From: Pyrinomonadaceae bacterium MAG19_C2-C3
GTDB lineage: Bacteria > Acidobacteriota > Blastocatellia > Pyrinomonadales > Pyrinomonadaceae
Direction: 5' to 3'
DNA: 64,000 bases
NCBI GenBank assembly: GCA_024330265.1
Contig: JANDLT010000023.1
Location: 1-64,000, forward strand
Part shown: piece by piece, positions 25,481 through 34,653 of the stretch
How the letters are laid out: every line of letters begins with the position of its first letter
Position numbering within the stretch: the stretch's first letter is position 1
The notes under the pieces: generated by a model
The model's input: the letters and a program-made list of their open reading frames with translations, nothing else
What the model was told of the DNA's origin: nothing
Database searches by the model: none
Position numbers and translations under genes: made by a program

Positions 25481-26302
25481 TCCGCTTCGCCTGTTCGGAA
25501 GCGGTTCGGGCAGCATTTTTTAATTGATGAAGGTTATGTTCGGCGCATCATTGCGGCACTCGCGCCGCAGTCGAGCGAGACAATAATTGAAATCGGTTCG
25601 GGGCGCGGCGCGTTGACGAGGCATCTCGTTAAGCATGATGTGATTTTGCGCGCGATTGAAATTGACCGCGATTTGGGGAGGGAACTTGAGGCGAGTCATG
25701 GCGCGATGCCGAATTTCTCGCTCGTTGTGGATGACGCTTTGCGAACGGATTTTTGTTCGCTCATCGCCCCCGCCGCTTCCGCCCGCGTTATCGCCAATCT
25801 GCCTTACAACATTTCGACGCCGATTCTGACGCGCCTTATAGAGTATCGCGGATGCGTGACGGAATCCGTTCTGATGTTGCAACGCGAGGTCGTCGAACGC
25901 ATCACCGCCCGCGCGGGAGACAGTGAACGCGGTTATCTCTCTGTGTTCGTCGAGGCTTATTGCGACGCGCAACCTTTGTTTGACGTTCCGCCCACGGCTT
26001 TCAACCCGCCGCCGAAAGTTTGGAGCAGCGTCGTTCGTCTGCGCGCTGTCAAGCGCGATGTGATGAGCGGTGTTGATGAAAAATTGTTGTGGCGCATCGT
26101 CAGTGCCGGATTCGCGCAACGCCGCAAAACTATTTTCAATAATCTGCGCGCGGTAAGCGGCGGTTTAAGTCACACAATCGAAAGATGCGGCGGTATCAAT
26201 CTCTTGCTCGAACAGGCGGGCATCTCGCCGCGCGCCCGCGCCGAAACCTTGACGCTCGATGATTGGACTGATTTGACGAAAGCCGTGACGGGTTCAAATT
26301 AA
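25379..26302 (+). CDS. rsmA: 16S rRNA (adenine1518/1519-N6) dimethyltransferase (RsmA/KsgA)
   Basis: Dimethylates two adjacent adenines near the 3' end of 16S rRNA during small-subunit maturation. Family signatures are present: KRFGQHFLID near residue 40, EIGSGRGALTRHLV near 70, IEIDRDLGRELE, VIANLPYNISTPIL near 137 and the C-terminal FAQRRKTIFNNL near 245. The conserved protein begins at about residue 38; the preceding 37 residues are encoded by heptamer repeats and linker. The GTG at 25379 is the only ATG/GTG/TTG in frame before the conserved part, preceded in frame by a TAG. The start region therefore appears to have been remade by repeat insertion. Confidence 0.92.
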   Translation: MRKKKLKDGSASRTRESESSGSTFYFLPSTFYFASASPVRKRFGQHFLIDEGYVRRIIAALAPQSSETIIEIGSGRGALTRHLVKHDVILRAIEIDRDLGRELEASHGAMPNFSLVVDDALRTDFCSLIAPAASARVIANLPYNISTPILTRLIEYRGCVTESVLMLQREVVERITARAGDSERGYLSVFVEAYCDAQPLFDVPPTAFNPPPKVWSSVVRLRAVKRDVMSGVDEKLLWRIVSAGFAQRRKTIFNNLRAVSGGLSHTIERCGGINLLLEQAGISPRARAETLTLDDWTDLTKAVTGSN

Positions 26303-26492
26303 ATCCGATTCTCGAATCGAAACACCACTTCATCTTTGCATGACATTTGCGTTGCAGACGCTTGCACGATGTGTTAATACATCGCGCAACCGTCACGCTT
26401 TTGGCGTTCATCGCCCAAAAGGATTCCCGCTTACCTTTACCTCGCCTTTAGATTTACCGAAACACTGCACCTGTTTGTTTCGCCATAAATTT

Positions 26493-29330
26493 ATGAAGCG
26501 CAATCACGTTTCAAGATTCTGCGTATGGTGGTTCGTGATATGCGGGATGTGGTTTAGCACCTCTCTCGCCGCCGGACAAACCTCTTCACCCGTTGCCATC
26601 AAGCGCGCCGCCGAACTGGAAAAACGCGCCGACCGACTGTGGGCGGCGGTCAAGTTGCCGGAAGCCATCAACGTCACCAAACAGGCTTTGCGCGTCCGCG
26701 AACAGGCGCAGGGACGCTTTCATTTGGACGTGGCGGCGACGCTCAACATTTTGGGCGTGCGCCATTTTACCAACGGTCAACTCGCGCCCGCCGCCGCGTG
26801 CTTCGCGCGTTCACTGGCAATCCGCCAAAGGCGACTTGACGACAATCACGAACTCATCGCGCAGAGTCTCGCCAATCTCGGCGGAGCGTTGCGCGATAGC
26901 GGCGATTACCCGCGCGCCGAACCTTTGCTTAAACGCGCGCTTGAGATTCGTGAGAAAAACGAGTCTGCCGATTCGCTCGCGGTCGCCAACTCGCTTGATA
27001 ATCTGGGCGGCTTGTACCACTTGAAAGGCGATTACGCGCAAGCCGAAAACTTGATGCGTCGCGCCTTGAAAATCTATCAAGCCTCACTGGAAAGATGCGA
27101 CCCTCAAATAGCTTTGTCGCTATCGGTGATTGCTGGAGTGTTGATTGACCGTCGCGCTTTTTCAGATGCCGCCGCCGCCCTCGAACAAGCCCGCGATACG
27201 CTCCAATGCGCGACGGAAGCCGATTTGACCAGCATCATCAACGTCAACGATACGCTCGCTCGCCTCTATCTTGAACAGAACGATTACGTTCGCGCCGAAC
27301 CGCTTTTCGCGGAGTCTTTGGAAGTCACCGAAGACGCGCTCGGCAAGGAGCATAAAGATGTCGGACTCGCGCTTAATAATCTGGCGAGTCTCTATTTTCT
27401 CAAAGGCGATTATGAAAAAGCGATGCCGCTTCACCTGCGCGCCCTCGCTATTTTCGAGCAAGCACTGGGAGCGCGTCACCCGCTCACATGTCTGTCGCGC
27501 AACAATCTCGCGCAGACCTACGATGCGCGCGGCGATTACACGCGAACCGCCGAACTGCTGACGCGCGATTATGAATATCGTGAACGCAATCTCGAACTCG
27601 TTCTCGGCGGCGATTCGGAGCAGCAGAAACTGCGTTACCTGCGCGCCCTAAGCGACGGCGCGGAACTCTCCACCGGAGCCGATTACGTTGTCAGTCTCGA
27701 CGCCCGCGCCGGTCAACAACATCCGACTTTGACTGAACTTGCGATGACGACGGTGCTGGCGCGCAAAGGTCGCGTGCTTGATGCGACGGCAGGCGAATCG
27801 GGTGTTTTACGCCGACGCGCCGATGCGGACACACAGGCGATATTGAATAAGTTGAAGAATACGCGCACCGCTCTCGCCGCTTTCGTCTTCGACGGCAGCG
27901 ACGCTTCCAACTCCGCCGACTACCGCGCGCAAGTCGTCAAACTTGAAACGGAACTTGAAACTCTCGAAGCCGAAGCCAGCCGCCGAAGCGTGTCGTTTCG
28001 CCGCCAAAACGAAATCCTCAATCTCGCGCAAGTGCGAGCCAAACTTCCGCCCGGTGCGGTTTTAGTCGAACTGATTTTGTATCGCCCGTTTATTTTGAAA
28101 CCTGCGAAGCGAAGCGAAAACTTCGGCGCGCCGCGCTATGCCGCCTATATCTTGTCGAAGGACGACGCGCCGCGTCGGGTTGAGTTGGGCGATGCCGCCG
28201 CGATTGATAAACGCGCAACGGATTTTCGCCGCGCCCTGTCCGAACAGAGCGATGACGTGAAGCAGGTCGCGCGCCTTCTCGACGATGCGATAATGAAGCC
28301 CGTGCGCCGTTTCATCGGAGACGCGCGGACGATTTTCATCGCTCCCGATGCCGCCCTCAACGCGATACCGTTTGCCGCTCTCGTTGACGAACAGGGACGT
28401 TACCTCGTCGAAAATTACGCCTTCAATTACTTGTCGAGCGGACGCGATTTATTGCGCGATGAAAAATTTGCCGCCCGTCACCAACCGCCGTTAATCATCG
28501 CCGACCCGCAATTTAATAGTGCGGCGAAAAACAGTTCCGGCAAAACTTCGCCGCCAAAGACTTTCTTATCAACCGCGTCACCGTCGAAAGCGATTTCCAA
28601 CATGCCGCGTTACCGTCGGCTTTACGGAACGATTGAGGAAGGCGCGGCACTCGCGCGCTTGCTTCCCGATGCCAAGCTTTTGACGCGCGAATTTGCCACC
28701 GAAGCTAATGTCAAACGAACGCGCGCCCCTATTATCCTGCACATCGCAACGCATGGATTTTTTCGTGAAGACAAATCAAACGATGCCGCGCTCGTCGAAA
28801 GCGAGATGCCGCTTTTGCGTTCCGGTTTGATATTGGCGGGGGCGAATCGGCGGCGCGGCGGTGATGGTGAAGACGGCATCTTGACGGCTCTCGAAGTGGC
28901 GAGTCTTGATTTAAGCGGCACGCAGTTGGTCGTGCTTTCGGCGTGCGAAACCGGCATCGGCGTTATCAGTGGCGGCGAAGGCATATACGGCTTGCGACGC
29001 GCCCTCGTGCTGGCGGGAGCGGAAAGTCAGGTTATCAGTTTGTGGAAAGTGTCGGACAGCGCGACATCGCAAATGATGATTGATTACTACACGGGCTTGA
29101 TGCGCGGCGAAGGGCGCGCCGCCGCCCTGCTTCACGTTCAAAGACGGATGCTGGCTTCCGGCGCGAACACCGTCAAAAGTGGCGACACGCTAAACCAAAC
29201 ACCGATGCCGGAAGACATCAGCCATCCATACTTTTGGGCGAGCTTCATTCAATCGGGCGCACCGGATGCGCTGGATTGGGCAGCCCGTCCCGCCCCGAAA
29301 CACAATCCGTTTCCACGAAAAAAGAGGTGA
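26493..29330 (+). CDS. Exported TPR-CHAT protein (caspase-like protease domain)
   Basis: A 945-residue protein with a signal peptide (MKRNHVSRFCVWWFVICGMW... ending SLAAGQ), so the ATG at 26493 is preferred over the longer frame. Residues about 45-370 are Kinesin-light-chain-type TPRs (LANLGGALRDSGDYPRAEPL; LNNLASLYFLKGDYEKAMPL). After a coiled segment near 450-560 the C-terminal CHAT domain contains the predicted His in LHIATHGFFRED near 755 and the Cys in VVLSACETGIG near 812, then HPYFWASFIQSG. These are the CHAT peptidase dyad. CHAT proteins cut partners in signalling or immunity; here the target is unknown and the location outside the cytoplasm is inferred. The neighbour at 29337 starts seven bases later and is a candidate substrate. 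Confidence 0.88.
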   Translation: MKRNHVSRFCVWWFVICGMWFSTSLAAGQTSSPVAIKRAAELEKRADRLWAAVKLPEAINVTKQALRVREQAQGRFHLDVAATLNILGVRHFTNGQLAPAAACFARSLAIRQRRLDDNHELIAQSLANLGGALRDSGDYPRAEPLLKRALEIREKNESADSLAVANSLDNLGGLYHLKGDYAQAENLMRRALKIYQASLERCDPQIALSLSVIAGVLIDRRAFSDAAAALEQARDTLQCATEADLTSIINVNDTLARLYLEQNDYVRAEPLFAESLEVTEDALGKEHKDVGLALNNLASLYFLKGDYEKAMPLHLRALAIFEQALGARHPLTCLSRNNLAQTYDARGDYTRTAELLTRDYEYRERNLELVLGGDSEQQKLRYLRALSDGAELSTGADYVVSLDARAGQQHPTLTELAMTTVLARKGRVLDATAGESGVLRRRADADTQAILNKLKNTRTALAAFVFDGSDASNSADYRAQVVKLETELETLEAEASRRSVSFRRQNEILNLAQVRAKLPPGAVLVELILYRPFILKPAKRSENFGAPRYAAYILSKDDAPRRVELGDAAAIDKRATDFRRALSEQSDDVKQVARLLDDAIMKPVRRFIGDARTIFIAPDAALNAIPFAALVDEQGRYLVENYAFNYLSSGRDLLRDEKFAARHQPPLIIADPQFNSAAKNSSGKTSPPKTFLSTASPSKAISNMPRYRRLYGTIEEGAALARLLPDAKLLTREFATEANVKRTRAPIILHIATHGFFREDKSNDAALVESEMPLLRSGLILAGANRRRGGDGEDGILTALEVASLDLSGTQLVVLSACETGIGVISGGEGIYGLRRALVLAGAESQVISLWKVSDSATSQMMIDYYTGLMRGEGRAAALLHVQRRMLASGANTVKSGDTLNQTPMPEDISHPYFWASFIQSGAPDALDWAARPAPKHNPFPRKKR

Positions 29331-29336
29331 ATTACA

Positions 29337-30527
29337 ATGCTGACAATGAAATCAATCTTCGGCGCGAAGCGCGTCGTAGTGATGCTATGCCTTCTCTATT
29401 GCGTTGCGCCCGTCGAGGTCGAAGCGGGACGTAGGGTAATCGTTTCAATGAGTAACGGTGTACGCAATAACGGCAATGTCGTTTATACCGGACGCCGCGC
29501 CGTCGGCAACGGCAACACTGGCGGCGTCGGCTTCGCCCCGACGTTAGCGGAACTCGGCGTGACGCGCGCCGACCAACTTCGCTTTGACATCGGTGTGACG
29601 GTCGGAGCACCCGCCGCGCGCGATGTGAATTTAAGCGTTGATTACGTCGTGTTTGCGCCCAACCCTTCGTGCAGCGATACCGATGCGTTTAGCGCGAGTT
29701 GCTCGACAATCGGCGGTGGCAATTTATTTAGCGGCAGAATCGCGCCGGGTACGCGCACCGTCGGGTTGACGGCAACGCAAATCAGCGCGCTTCAATCTTT
29801 GATTGATGATTGTCGGTACGGGACGACAAATCTGCGTGTCGCGGGGGGAATTAACGCAGAGATTTTTGAACCGGCGCAAGAGTTTCAAAATCTTAGAACT
29901 TCACTTACCGCCGTTGGTCCCGATGTCCCGCGACCGTCATTTATCTTGCCGCTCGAAGTGATGAGTTTGTCGAATACGGGCGTTGAAATCGGCAACGTGT
30001 TGTGGACGGGTGGCGGCGATCCTTTCGGCAGCAGTGAGGGCGGCGCGGCGGCAAACGGCAACGTCATCGTGCGTCGCGCCCCGACGCTCGGCGCGCTCGG
30101 CGTGACACGCGCCGACCAACTGCGAATCATCCTCGAAGTCAACGAAGCTGCGAACGCGGTTGTCCGTTTGACCGAACTCGACATCGTTTTGTACGGCAGT
30201 AATCCTAATTGCAATTCTCAATCAAGTAGTCCGCGCGGCGGTCAGAACGCGGGAGAAGTTTGCACTCCGCTTCTCGGCGCGACTTCTTTGCTGGCTTCGG
30301 GAAGCGTGGACGTGCGGAACGGGCGATACACTTTCAGACTTATCAATAACGCGGCGGTGCAAAGTTCCATTGATACCGTCGGGGCGAATAATTTGTATCT
30401 CGGTTTGGAAGCGACGATTGAGAACGCGAGTGCCGGAACGTGTCCCGAAAAATTCTTCGCCGTCTCCGCATCATCCATAAGTCGCGGCAAGGCACGGCAG
30501 GTCGCGCGACGCGCACGTTTTCGCTGA
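29337..30527 (+). CDS. Secreted two-repeat protein of unknown function
   Basis: A 396-residue protein with a signal peptide ending near VEVEAG. Two internal units share the pattern GNVVYTG...APTLAELGVTRADQLRFDIGV (from about 50) and GNVIVRRAPTLGALGVTRADQLRI (from about 240). Each is followed by beta-rich sequence and a paired-Cys stretch (NPSCSDTDAFSASC; NPNCNSQ...GEVC). The C-terminus is basic. I do not recognise a family. It lies seven bases after the CHAT gene and is almost certainly cotranscribed, so it may be its partner or target. Confidence 0.6.
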   Translation: MLTMKSIFGAKRVVVMLCLLYCVAPVEVEAGRRVIVSMSNGVRNNGNVVYTGRRAVGNGNTGGVGFAPTLAELGVTRADQLRFDIGVTVGAPAARDVNLSVDYVVFAPNPSCSDTDAFSASCSTIGGGNLFSGRIAPGTRTVGLTATQISALQSLIDDCRYGTTNLRVAGGINAEIFEPAQEFQNLRTSLTAVGPDVPRPSFILPLEVMSLSNTGVEIGNVLWTGGGDPFGSSEGGAAANGNVIVRRAPTLGALGVTRADQLRIILEVNEAANAVVRLTELDIVLYGSNPNCNSQSSSPRGGQNAGEVCTPLLGATSLLASGSVDVRNGRYTFRLINNAAVQSSIDTVGANNLYLGLEATIENASAGTCPEKFFAVSASSISRGKARQVARRARFR

Positions 30528-30614
30528 TAGTCGCGTTCCCATTAAATTTATAAAAGGCTAAGGTTATAACTATTCGTGACGCACGCTTGACGGGCGTGCT
30601 AATATCCGGCTTAT

Positions 30615-31790
30615 ATGCGCTCGGATATTATCCTCATCAGAATCGTCTTCACCGTCATCCTTATCACGGCTGGCTACATACTCAAACCGTTTGATAATCG
30701 TCTGACATCCGTTATCGTCGCCGGTTTAATCGCCGTCGGCATCATCTTTTTCGAGTTGCGAATCCGCCGCGCGTCGCTCAAAACCTTAATCGGCGCGGCT
30801 ATCGGTTCAATCCTCGGCATACTCGGTGCTTTCATGATCGGTTCGCTCATCAACAATCAGGAAGCGACCGCCGTGAGTGGCGAAATGAAAGCGTACCTTG
30901 TGCTGGCTCTGACATTCTTTATGGCTTATGTCGGCTTGATGGTCGGGGCGGCAAAAGGCGATTACATAGACCTCGCCGCGCTCGGCGGCATCTTTAGCGA
31001 GAAAGCCGGAAGGCGCGATTACAAGTTGATGGACACGTCCGTCATTATTGACGGGCGCATCGCGGATGTCGCGGAAACGGGTTTCTTGGGCGGCACAATC
31101 GTCATCCCGCAATTCGTGTTGCGCGAACTTCAACAGGTCGCGGACTCCGCCGATTCATCGAAGCGGCAACGCGGGCGGCGCGGGTTGGATATGCTGCAAC
31201 GACTTCAGAATAACAGCGCGCTCGACATCGCAATCGTTGATACGGATTTTCCTGCCGTCAAAGAAGTTGATTTGAAACTCATCGAACTCGCCAAGCAACT
31301 TTCCGCCGTTATCGTCACCAACGATTTCAACTTGAACAAAGTCGCGCAACTGCAAGGCGTCAGCATCCTCAATATCAATGAACTCGCCAACGCCTTAAAA
31401 CCCGTCGTGCTGCCCGGCGAAGCGATGCTCGTGTTCATTCTCAAAGAAGGCAAGGAATACAATCAAGGCGTCGCATATCTCGACGACGGCACGATGGTCG
31501 TCGTGGATAACGCGCGCCGCATGATAGGGAAAAACGCCAGCGTCGCGGTCACGAGCGTGCTGCAAACGACGGCGGGCAAAATGATTTTCGGAAGACTCGC
31601 CGAAGAAAATTACGACAACTATAACAACGGCGACACGCGCAACGGCACGCACAACGGCGGCGTTCTCAATAACTTCAACCGTCGCCCGCAACCCACGCGC
31701 CCAATCACCAACGCCGCGCCGATAATGGGGGAACAGGAGTCGGAAGTGAGAAATCAGGAGTCAGGAGTCAGGAGCCAGAAGCCAGAATAA
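30615..31790 (+). CDS. PIN-TRAM membrane protein (YacL-like)
   Basis: A 391-residue protein. Four hydrophobic segments occupy residues 1-115, then a PIN nuclease domain near 138-255 with acidic residues in KLMDTSVIIDGRIAD, LRELQQVAD and VTNDFNLNKVA, then a TRAM RNA-binding domain near 275-330 (YNQGVAYLDDGTMVVVDNAR). This is the layout of the YacL family, which in Bacillus also precedes ispD and ispF as here. The C-terminal about 18 residues (QESEVRNQESGVRSQKPE) are encoded by heptamer repeats and are not conserved. Probably a membrane-bound ribonuclease; substrate unknown. Confidence 0.9.
   Translation: MRSDIILIRIVFTVILITAGYILKPFDNRLTSVIVAGLIAVGIIFFELRIRRASLKTLIGAAIGSILGILGAFMIGSLINNQEATAVSGEMKAYLVLALTFFMAYVGLMVGAAKGDYIDLAALGGIFSEKAGRRDYKLMDTSVIIDGRIADVAETGFLGGTIVIPQFVLRELQQVADSADSSKRQRGRRGLDMLQRLQNNSALDIAIVDTDFPAVKEVDLKLIELAKQLSAVIVTNDFNLNKVAQLQGVSILNINELANALKPVVLPGEAMLVFILKEGKEYNQGVAYLDDGTMVVVDNARRMIGKNASVAVTSVLQTTAGKMIFGRLAEENYDNYNNGDTRNGTHNGGVLNNFNRRPQPTRPITNAAPIMGEQESEVRNQESGVRSQKPE
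31732..31786 (+). repeat. Heptamer tandem array (CAGGAGT), plus orientation
   Basis: Units CAGGAGT-CGGAAGT-GAGAAAT-CAGGAGT-CAGGAGT-CAGGAGC-CAGAAGC-CAGAATA, translated as the tail of the PIN-TRAM protein and including its stop codon. The inverted mate lies at 31900-31935, so the pair brackets the space before ispD. Confidence 0.85.
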
Positions 31791-31899
31791 AACCTGCGCT
31801 CAATGTTCAATGTCCAATGTTAGGCATTAAGCGTTGACCTTGAAACTTTGAACATGAAACCTTGAACGTCGAACCGTCTGCTTTCTGCCTTTGTCTTCA

Positions 31900-31935
31900 T
31901 TCTGGCTTCTGACTCCTGACTCCTGACTCCTGCTT
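31900..31935 (-). repeat. Heptamer tandem array (CAGGAGT), inverted partner
   Basis: On the minus strand GCAGGAGT-CAGGAGT-CAGGAGT-CAGAAGC-CAGAATG. It ends two bases before the ispD start codon at 31938 and so occupies the place of its ribosome-binding site. Confidence 0.85.
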
Positions 31936-31937
31936 TT

Positions 31938-32648
31938 ATGAATTCCGCTATCATCGTCGCCGCCGGAAAAGGGGCGCGTATGGGCGGCGAAGATACGCCG
32001 AAACAGTTTCGACTTTTGGCGAACACGCCGCTTATAATTCACACCTTGCGGCGTTTTGAGGATGCACACACGATAGGTGAAATCATCGTCGTTGTCGCCG
32101 AAACACAGCGCGCGGACTTCTTGCAAATCGCTTCCCGTTATAACTTACGCAAATTGAAACGCATCGTCGCGGGCGGTGCGACGCGCGGCGAATCCGTGTG
32201 GCGCGGGCTTCAAAACGTGCGCCCGGCAACCGCCGGAATCATCGCGGTGCATGACGGTGCGCGTCCGTTTGTCACAAGCGAAGAAATTGATAAAACTATC
32301 GAAGCGGCGCGCGAAACCGGAGCGGCGATTCTCGCGCGTCCGGCGACGGATACGATTAAACGTATCGAGAACGAAAGCGTCGTCGAGACGTTGCCGCGTG
32401 CGACCATTTATCAAGCCCTAACGCCGCAGTGTTTTCGTTACGACGTGCTGATGCGGGCTTACGAACAAGCCAAAAATGCGAACGACTTCGCGGCAACCGA
32501 CGACAGTGATTTAGTCGAACGCACGGGCGTCACGGTGCGCGTGGTCGAGTGCAGCCCACGCAACATAAAAATCACGCACGCCGAAGATTGGTGGCTGGCG
32601 GAAAAACTTTTGGCGGGGGACGGGAGACGGGGGACGGGGGACAGGTAG
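31938..32648 (+). CDS. ispD: 2-C-methyl-D-erythritol 4-phosphate cytidylyltransferase (IspD)
   Basis: Third enzyme of the MEP isoprenoid pathway; transfers CMP to methylerythritol phosphate. The 236 residues carry the nucleotide-binding AIIVAAGKGARMGG, PKQFRLLANTPLIIHTL near 24, AGGATRGESVWRGL near 80, VHDGARPF near 108 and ATDDSDLVER near 180. The last ten or so residues (LLAGDGRRGTGDR) come from a heptamer repeat. The ATG follows a repeat array directly and no normal ribosome-binding site is visible. Cotranscribed with the PIN-TRAM gene and ispF. Confidence 0.95.
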   Translation: MNSAIIVAAGKGARMGGEDTPKQFRLLANTPLIIHTLRRFEDAHTIGEIIVVVAETQRADFLQIASRYNLRKLKRIVAGGATRGESVWRGLQNVRPATAGIIAVHDGARPFVTSEEIDKTIEAARETGAAILARPATDTIKRIENESVVETLPRATIYQALTPQCFRYDVLMRAYEQAKNANDFAATDDSDLVERTGVTVRVVECSPRNIKITHAEDWWLAEKLLAGDGRRGTGDR

Positions 32649-32755
32649 AAAAGATTTTATACGCGGTTTGGTCTTCGGGTGCGAAACATGGAAAGCGAAA
32701 ATCCAAATTACGAACATTCACCGTCCCCCGTCTCCCGTCTCCCGTCCCCCGCTTT
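32612..32755. repeat. Heptamer tandem arrays (GGGGGAC/GGGAGAC), inverted pair
   Basis: A plus array at 32616-32645 (GGGGGAC-GGGAGAC-GGGGGAC-GGGGGAC) encodes the IspD tail. The inverted mate at 32721-32753 (on the minus strand GGGGGAC-GGGAGAC-GGGAGAC-GGGGGAC) encodes the non-conserved IspF N-terminus. The two arrays could form a long hairpin over the ispD-ispF junction. Confidence 0.85.
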
Positions 32756-33230
32756 CCGCATTGGAATCGGCAATGACACGCATCGTCTCGCGCGTGGGCG
32801 ACGCTTGATTATCGGCGGCATCGAGATTGAAGCGGAGTTCGGCGCGGAAGGACATTCCGACGCCGACGCTTTGACGCACGCAGTGATTGACGCCTTGTTG
32901 GGTGCGATAAGCGCGGGCGATATAGGGGCGCACTTCCCCGATACGGATGAGCGTTGGCGCGGGGCGGATAGTATGACGCTGCTTGCGGCGGCGAATGAAT
33001 TGGTGAAGGCACGCGGTTATGAAGTCGTCAACATTGATTCAATCGTGATGCTTGAACGTCCGAAACTTCGCCCACACATTGACGGGATGCGTGAACGAAT
33101 TGCGGAAGTATTGGGCATCGCGGTTGATTGCGTCAGCGTGAAAGCGAAGACGGGCGAGCGCGTTGACGCGGTTGGCGAAGGGCGCGCGGTGATGACGCAA
33201 GCCGTCGTGTTGGTGACCCGGACAAGTTAG
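32688..33230 (+). CDS. ispF: 2-C-methyl-D-erythritol 2,4-cyclodiphosphate synthase (IspF)
   Basis: Forms the cyclodiphosphate in the MEP pathway. It is 180 residues if started at the ATG at 32688; a GTG at 32679 is also open. The conserved protein starts only at about residue 23 (FRIGIGNDTHRL, whose Asp and His bind metal), so the N-terminal 22 residues, partly encoded by heptamer repeats (SPSPVSRLPSPAF), are extra. Other signatures: GHSDADALTHAVIDALLGA near 57 with the third metal ligand His, and VSVKAKTGERV near 148. All active-site residues seen are intact. Confidence 0.94.
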   Translation: MESENPNYEHSPSPVSRLPSPAFRIGIGNDTHRLARGRRLIIGGIEIEAEFGAEGHSDADALTHAVIDALLGAISAGDIGAHFPDTDERWRGADSMTLLAAANELVKARGYEVVNIDSIVMLERPKLRPHIDGMRERIAEVLGIAVDCVSVKAKTGERVDAVGEGRAVMTQAVVLVTRTS

Positions 33231-33249
33231 TGAGGTGATGAGGAAAACT

Positions 33250-34569
33250 ATGCAGCCACAGGACATCATCCGGCGAAAGCGTGACGGCGAAGCACTCTCC
33301 AAAGATGAAATCAAAGTCTTCGTGGACGGCGTGACAAGCGGCGCGTTCGCGGACTATCAATCGGCGGCGTTATTGATGGCGATATTCCAGCGCGGGATGA
33401 CGACGGATGAACGCGATGCTTTGACGCAGGCGATGCTTCATTCCGGCACGGTCTTGGATTTTTCTGACATCCCGAAAGCGAAAGTTGATAAGCATTCGAC
33501 GGGCGGCGTCGGAGATAAAACGTCGCTCATCATCGCACCACTCGCGGCGGCGTGCGGCTTGTGTGTGCCGATGATTTCCGGGCGCGGACTTGGGCATACG
33601 GGTGGCACGCTCGATAAACTCGAAGCCATTCCCGGCTATCGCGTCCAGATGTCGCTCGATGAATTTCGCCGCATACTCGAACGTGTCGGCTTTGCGATGA
33701 TTGGTCAGACAGGCGAGATTGCGCCCGCCGATAAAAAGCTTTACGCCCTGCGCGACGTGACCGCGACCGTCGAATCAATCCCGCTTATATCGGCTTCGAT
33801 TATGTCGAAGAAACTCGCTGAAGGGCTTGATGGACTCGTGCTTGACGTGAAGTGCGGCGACGGCGCGTTTATGAAAGATTATGAGCGCGCTCTTGAACTC
33901 GCAAACAGTCTCGTGGACATCGGGCGTGCGGCGAACGTCAACACCGTCGCCCTTGTGACGAACATGGAACAGCCGCTCGGTCACGCCATTGGCAACAGTT
34001 TGGAAGTCATCGAATGCATAGAGATTCTGCTTGGTGAAGAAAAAAGCACGAGTGCGGATTTGAGAGAATTGTCTCTCGAACTCACCGCGCAAATGCTCGT
34101 CGTCGGAGGCGTCACGGACTACATCGAAGCGGCGCGCGAAAAGGTCGCACACGCTTTGACGAGCGGCGCGGCAAGGGACAAGTTCGGCGAATCCATTGAA
34201 GCGCAAGGCGGCAATGCAAACGTGATGCGCGACACAAATCTTTTACCGCACGCACGCGCCACGCAAGATTTAATCAGCGATTCGTCGGGCTACGTCACAC
34301 GTCTCGCGGCGGAAAGCGTCGGCATCGCCAGTATGATGTTGGGCGCAGGGCGCGTGCGTGTCGAAGATACGATTGACCCGGCGGTCGGCATCATCCTTCA
34401 CAAAAAAATCGGTGATAAGGTTGAACACGGCGAACCACTCGCCACGCTTCACTACAACGACGCGCACAAGTTGGACGACGCCCGGCGCACTCTGCGTTCG
34501 GCATTTCAAATCTCGGAAAATCAACCGCCTGATTCGGCAACCTTGCCGCTCGTCCGCGCGGTAGTGTAG
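33250..34569 (+). CDS. deoA: Thymidine/pyrimidine-nucleoside phosphorylase
   Basis: Cleaves pyrimidine (deoxy)nucleosides with phosphate to base and (deoxy)ribose-1-phosphate. The 439-residue protein has the family signature KHSTGGVGDKTSLIIAPLAA near 80, SGRGLGHTGGTLDKLEAIPG near 108 and DVKCGDGAFMKD near 195, plus a C-terminal domain ending VEHGEPLATLHYND. Upstream ATG/GTG codons at 33235-33238 are possible, but TGAGGA at 33238-33243 points to the ATG at 33250. It heads the nucleoside salvage cluster that continues with a nucleoside transporter, punA, udk and cdd. Confidence 0.92.
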   Translation: MQPQDIIRRKRDGEALSKDEIKVFVDGVTSGAFADYQSAALLMAIFQRGMTTDERDALTQAMLHSGTVLDFSDIPKAKVDKHSTGGVGDKTSLIIAPLAAACGLCVPMISGRGLGHTGGTLDKLEAIPGYRVQMSLDEFRRILERVGFAMIGQTGEIAPADKKLYALRDVTATVESIPLISASIMSKKLAEGLDGLVLDVKCGDGAFMKDYERALELANSLVDIGRAANVNTVALVTNMEQPLGHAIGNSLEVIECIEILLGEEKSTSADLRELSLELTAQMLVVGGVTDYIEAAREKVAHALTSGAARDKFGESIEAQGGNANVMRDTNLLPHARATQDLISDSSGYVTRLAAESVGIASMMLGAGRVRVEDTIDPAVGIILHKKIGDKVEHGEPLATLHYNDAHKLDDARRTLRSAFQISENQPPDSATLPLVRAVV

Positions 34570-34653
34570 AACAACACACGCAACTTCCAATCAAGCGGGC
34601 GATAAGCAATCATCTTCAAAATCCAGAGACTGAAGGGTCAATCAACTTTCGTG

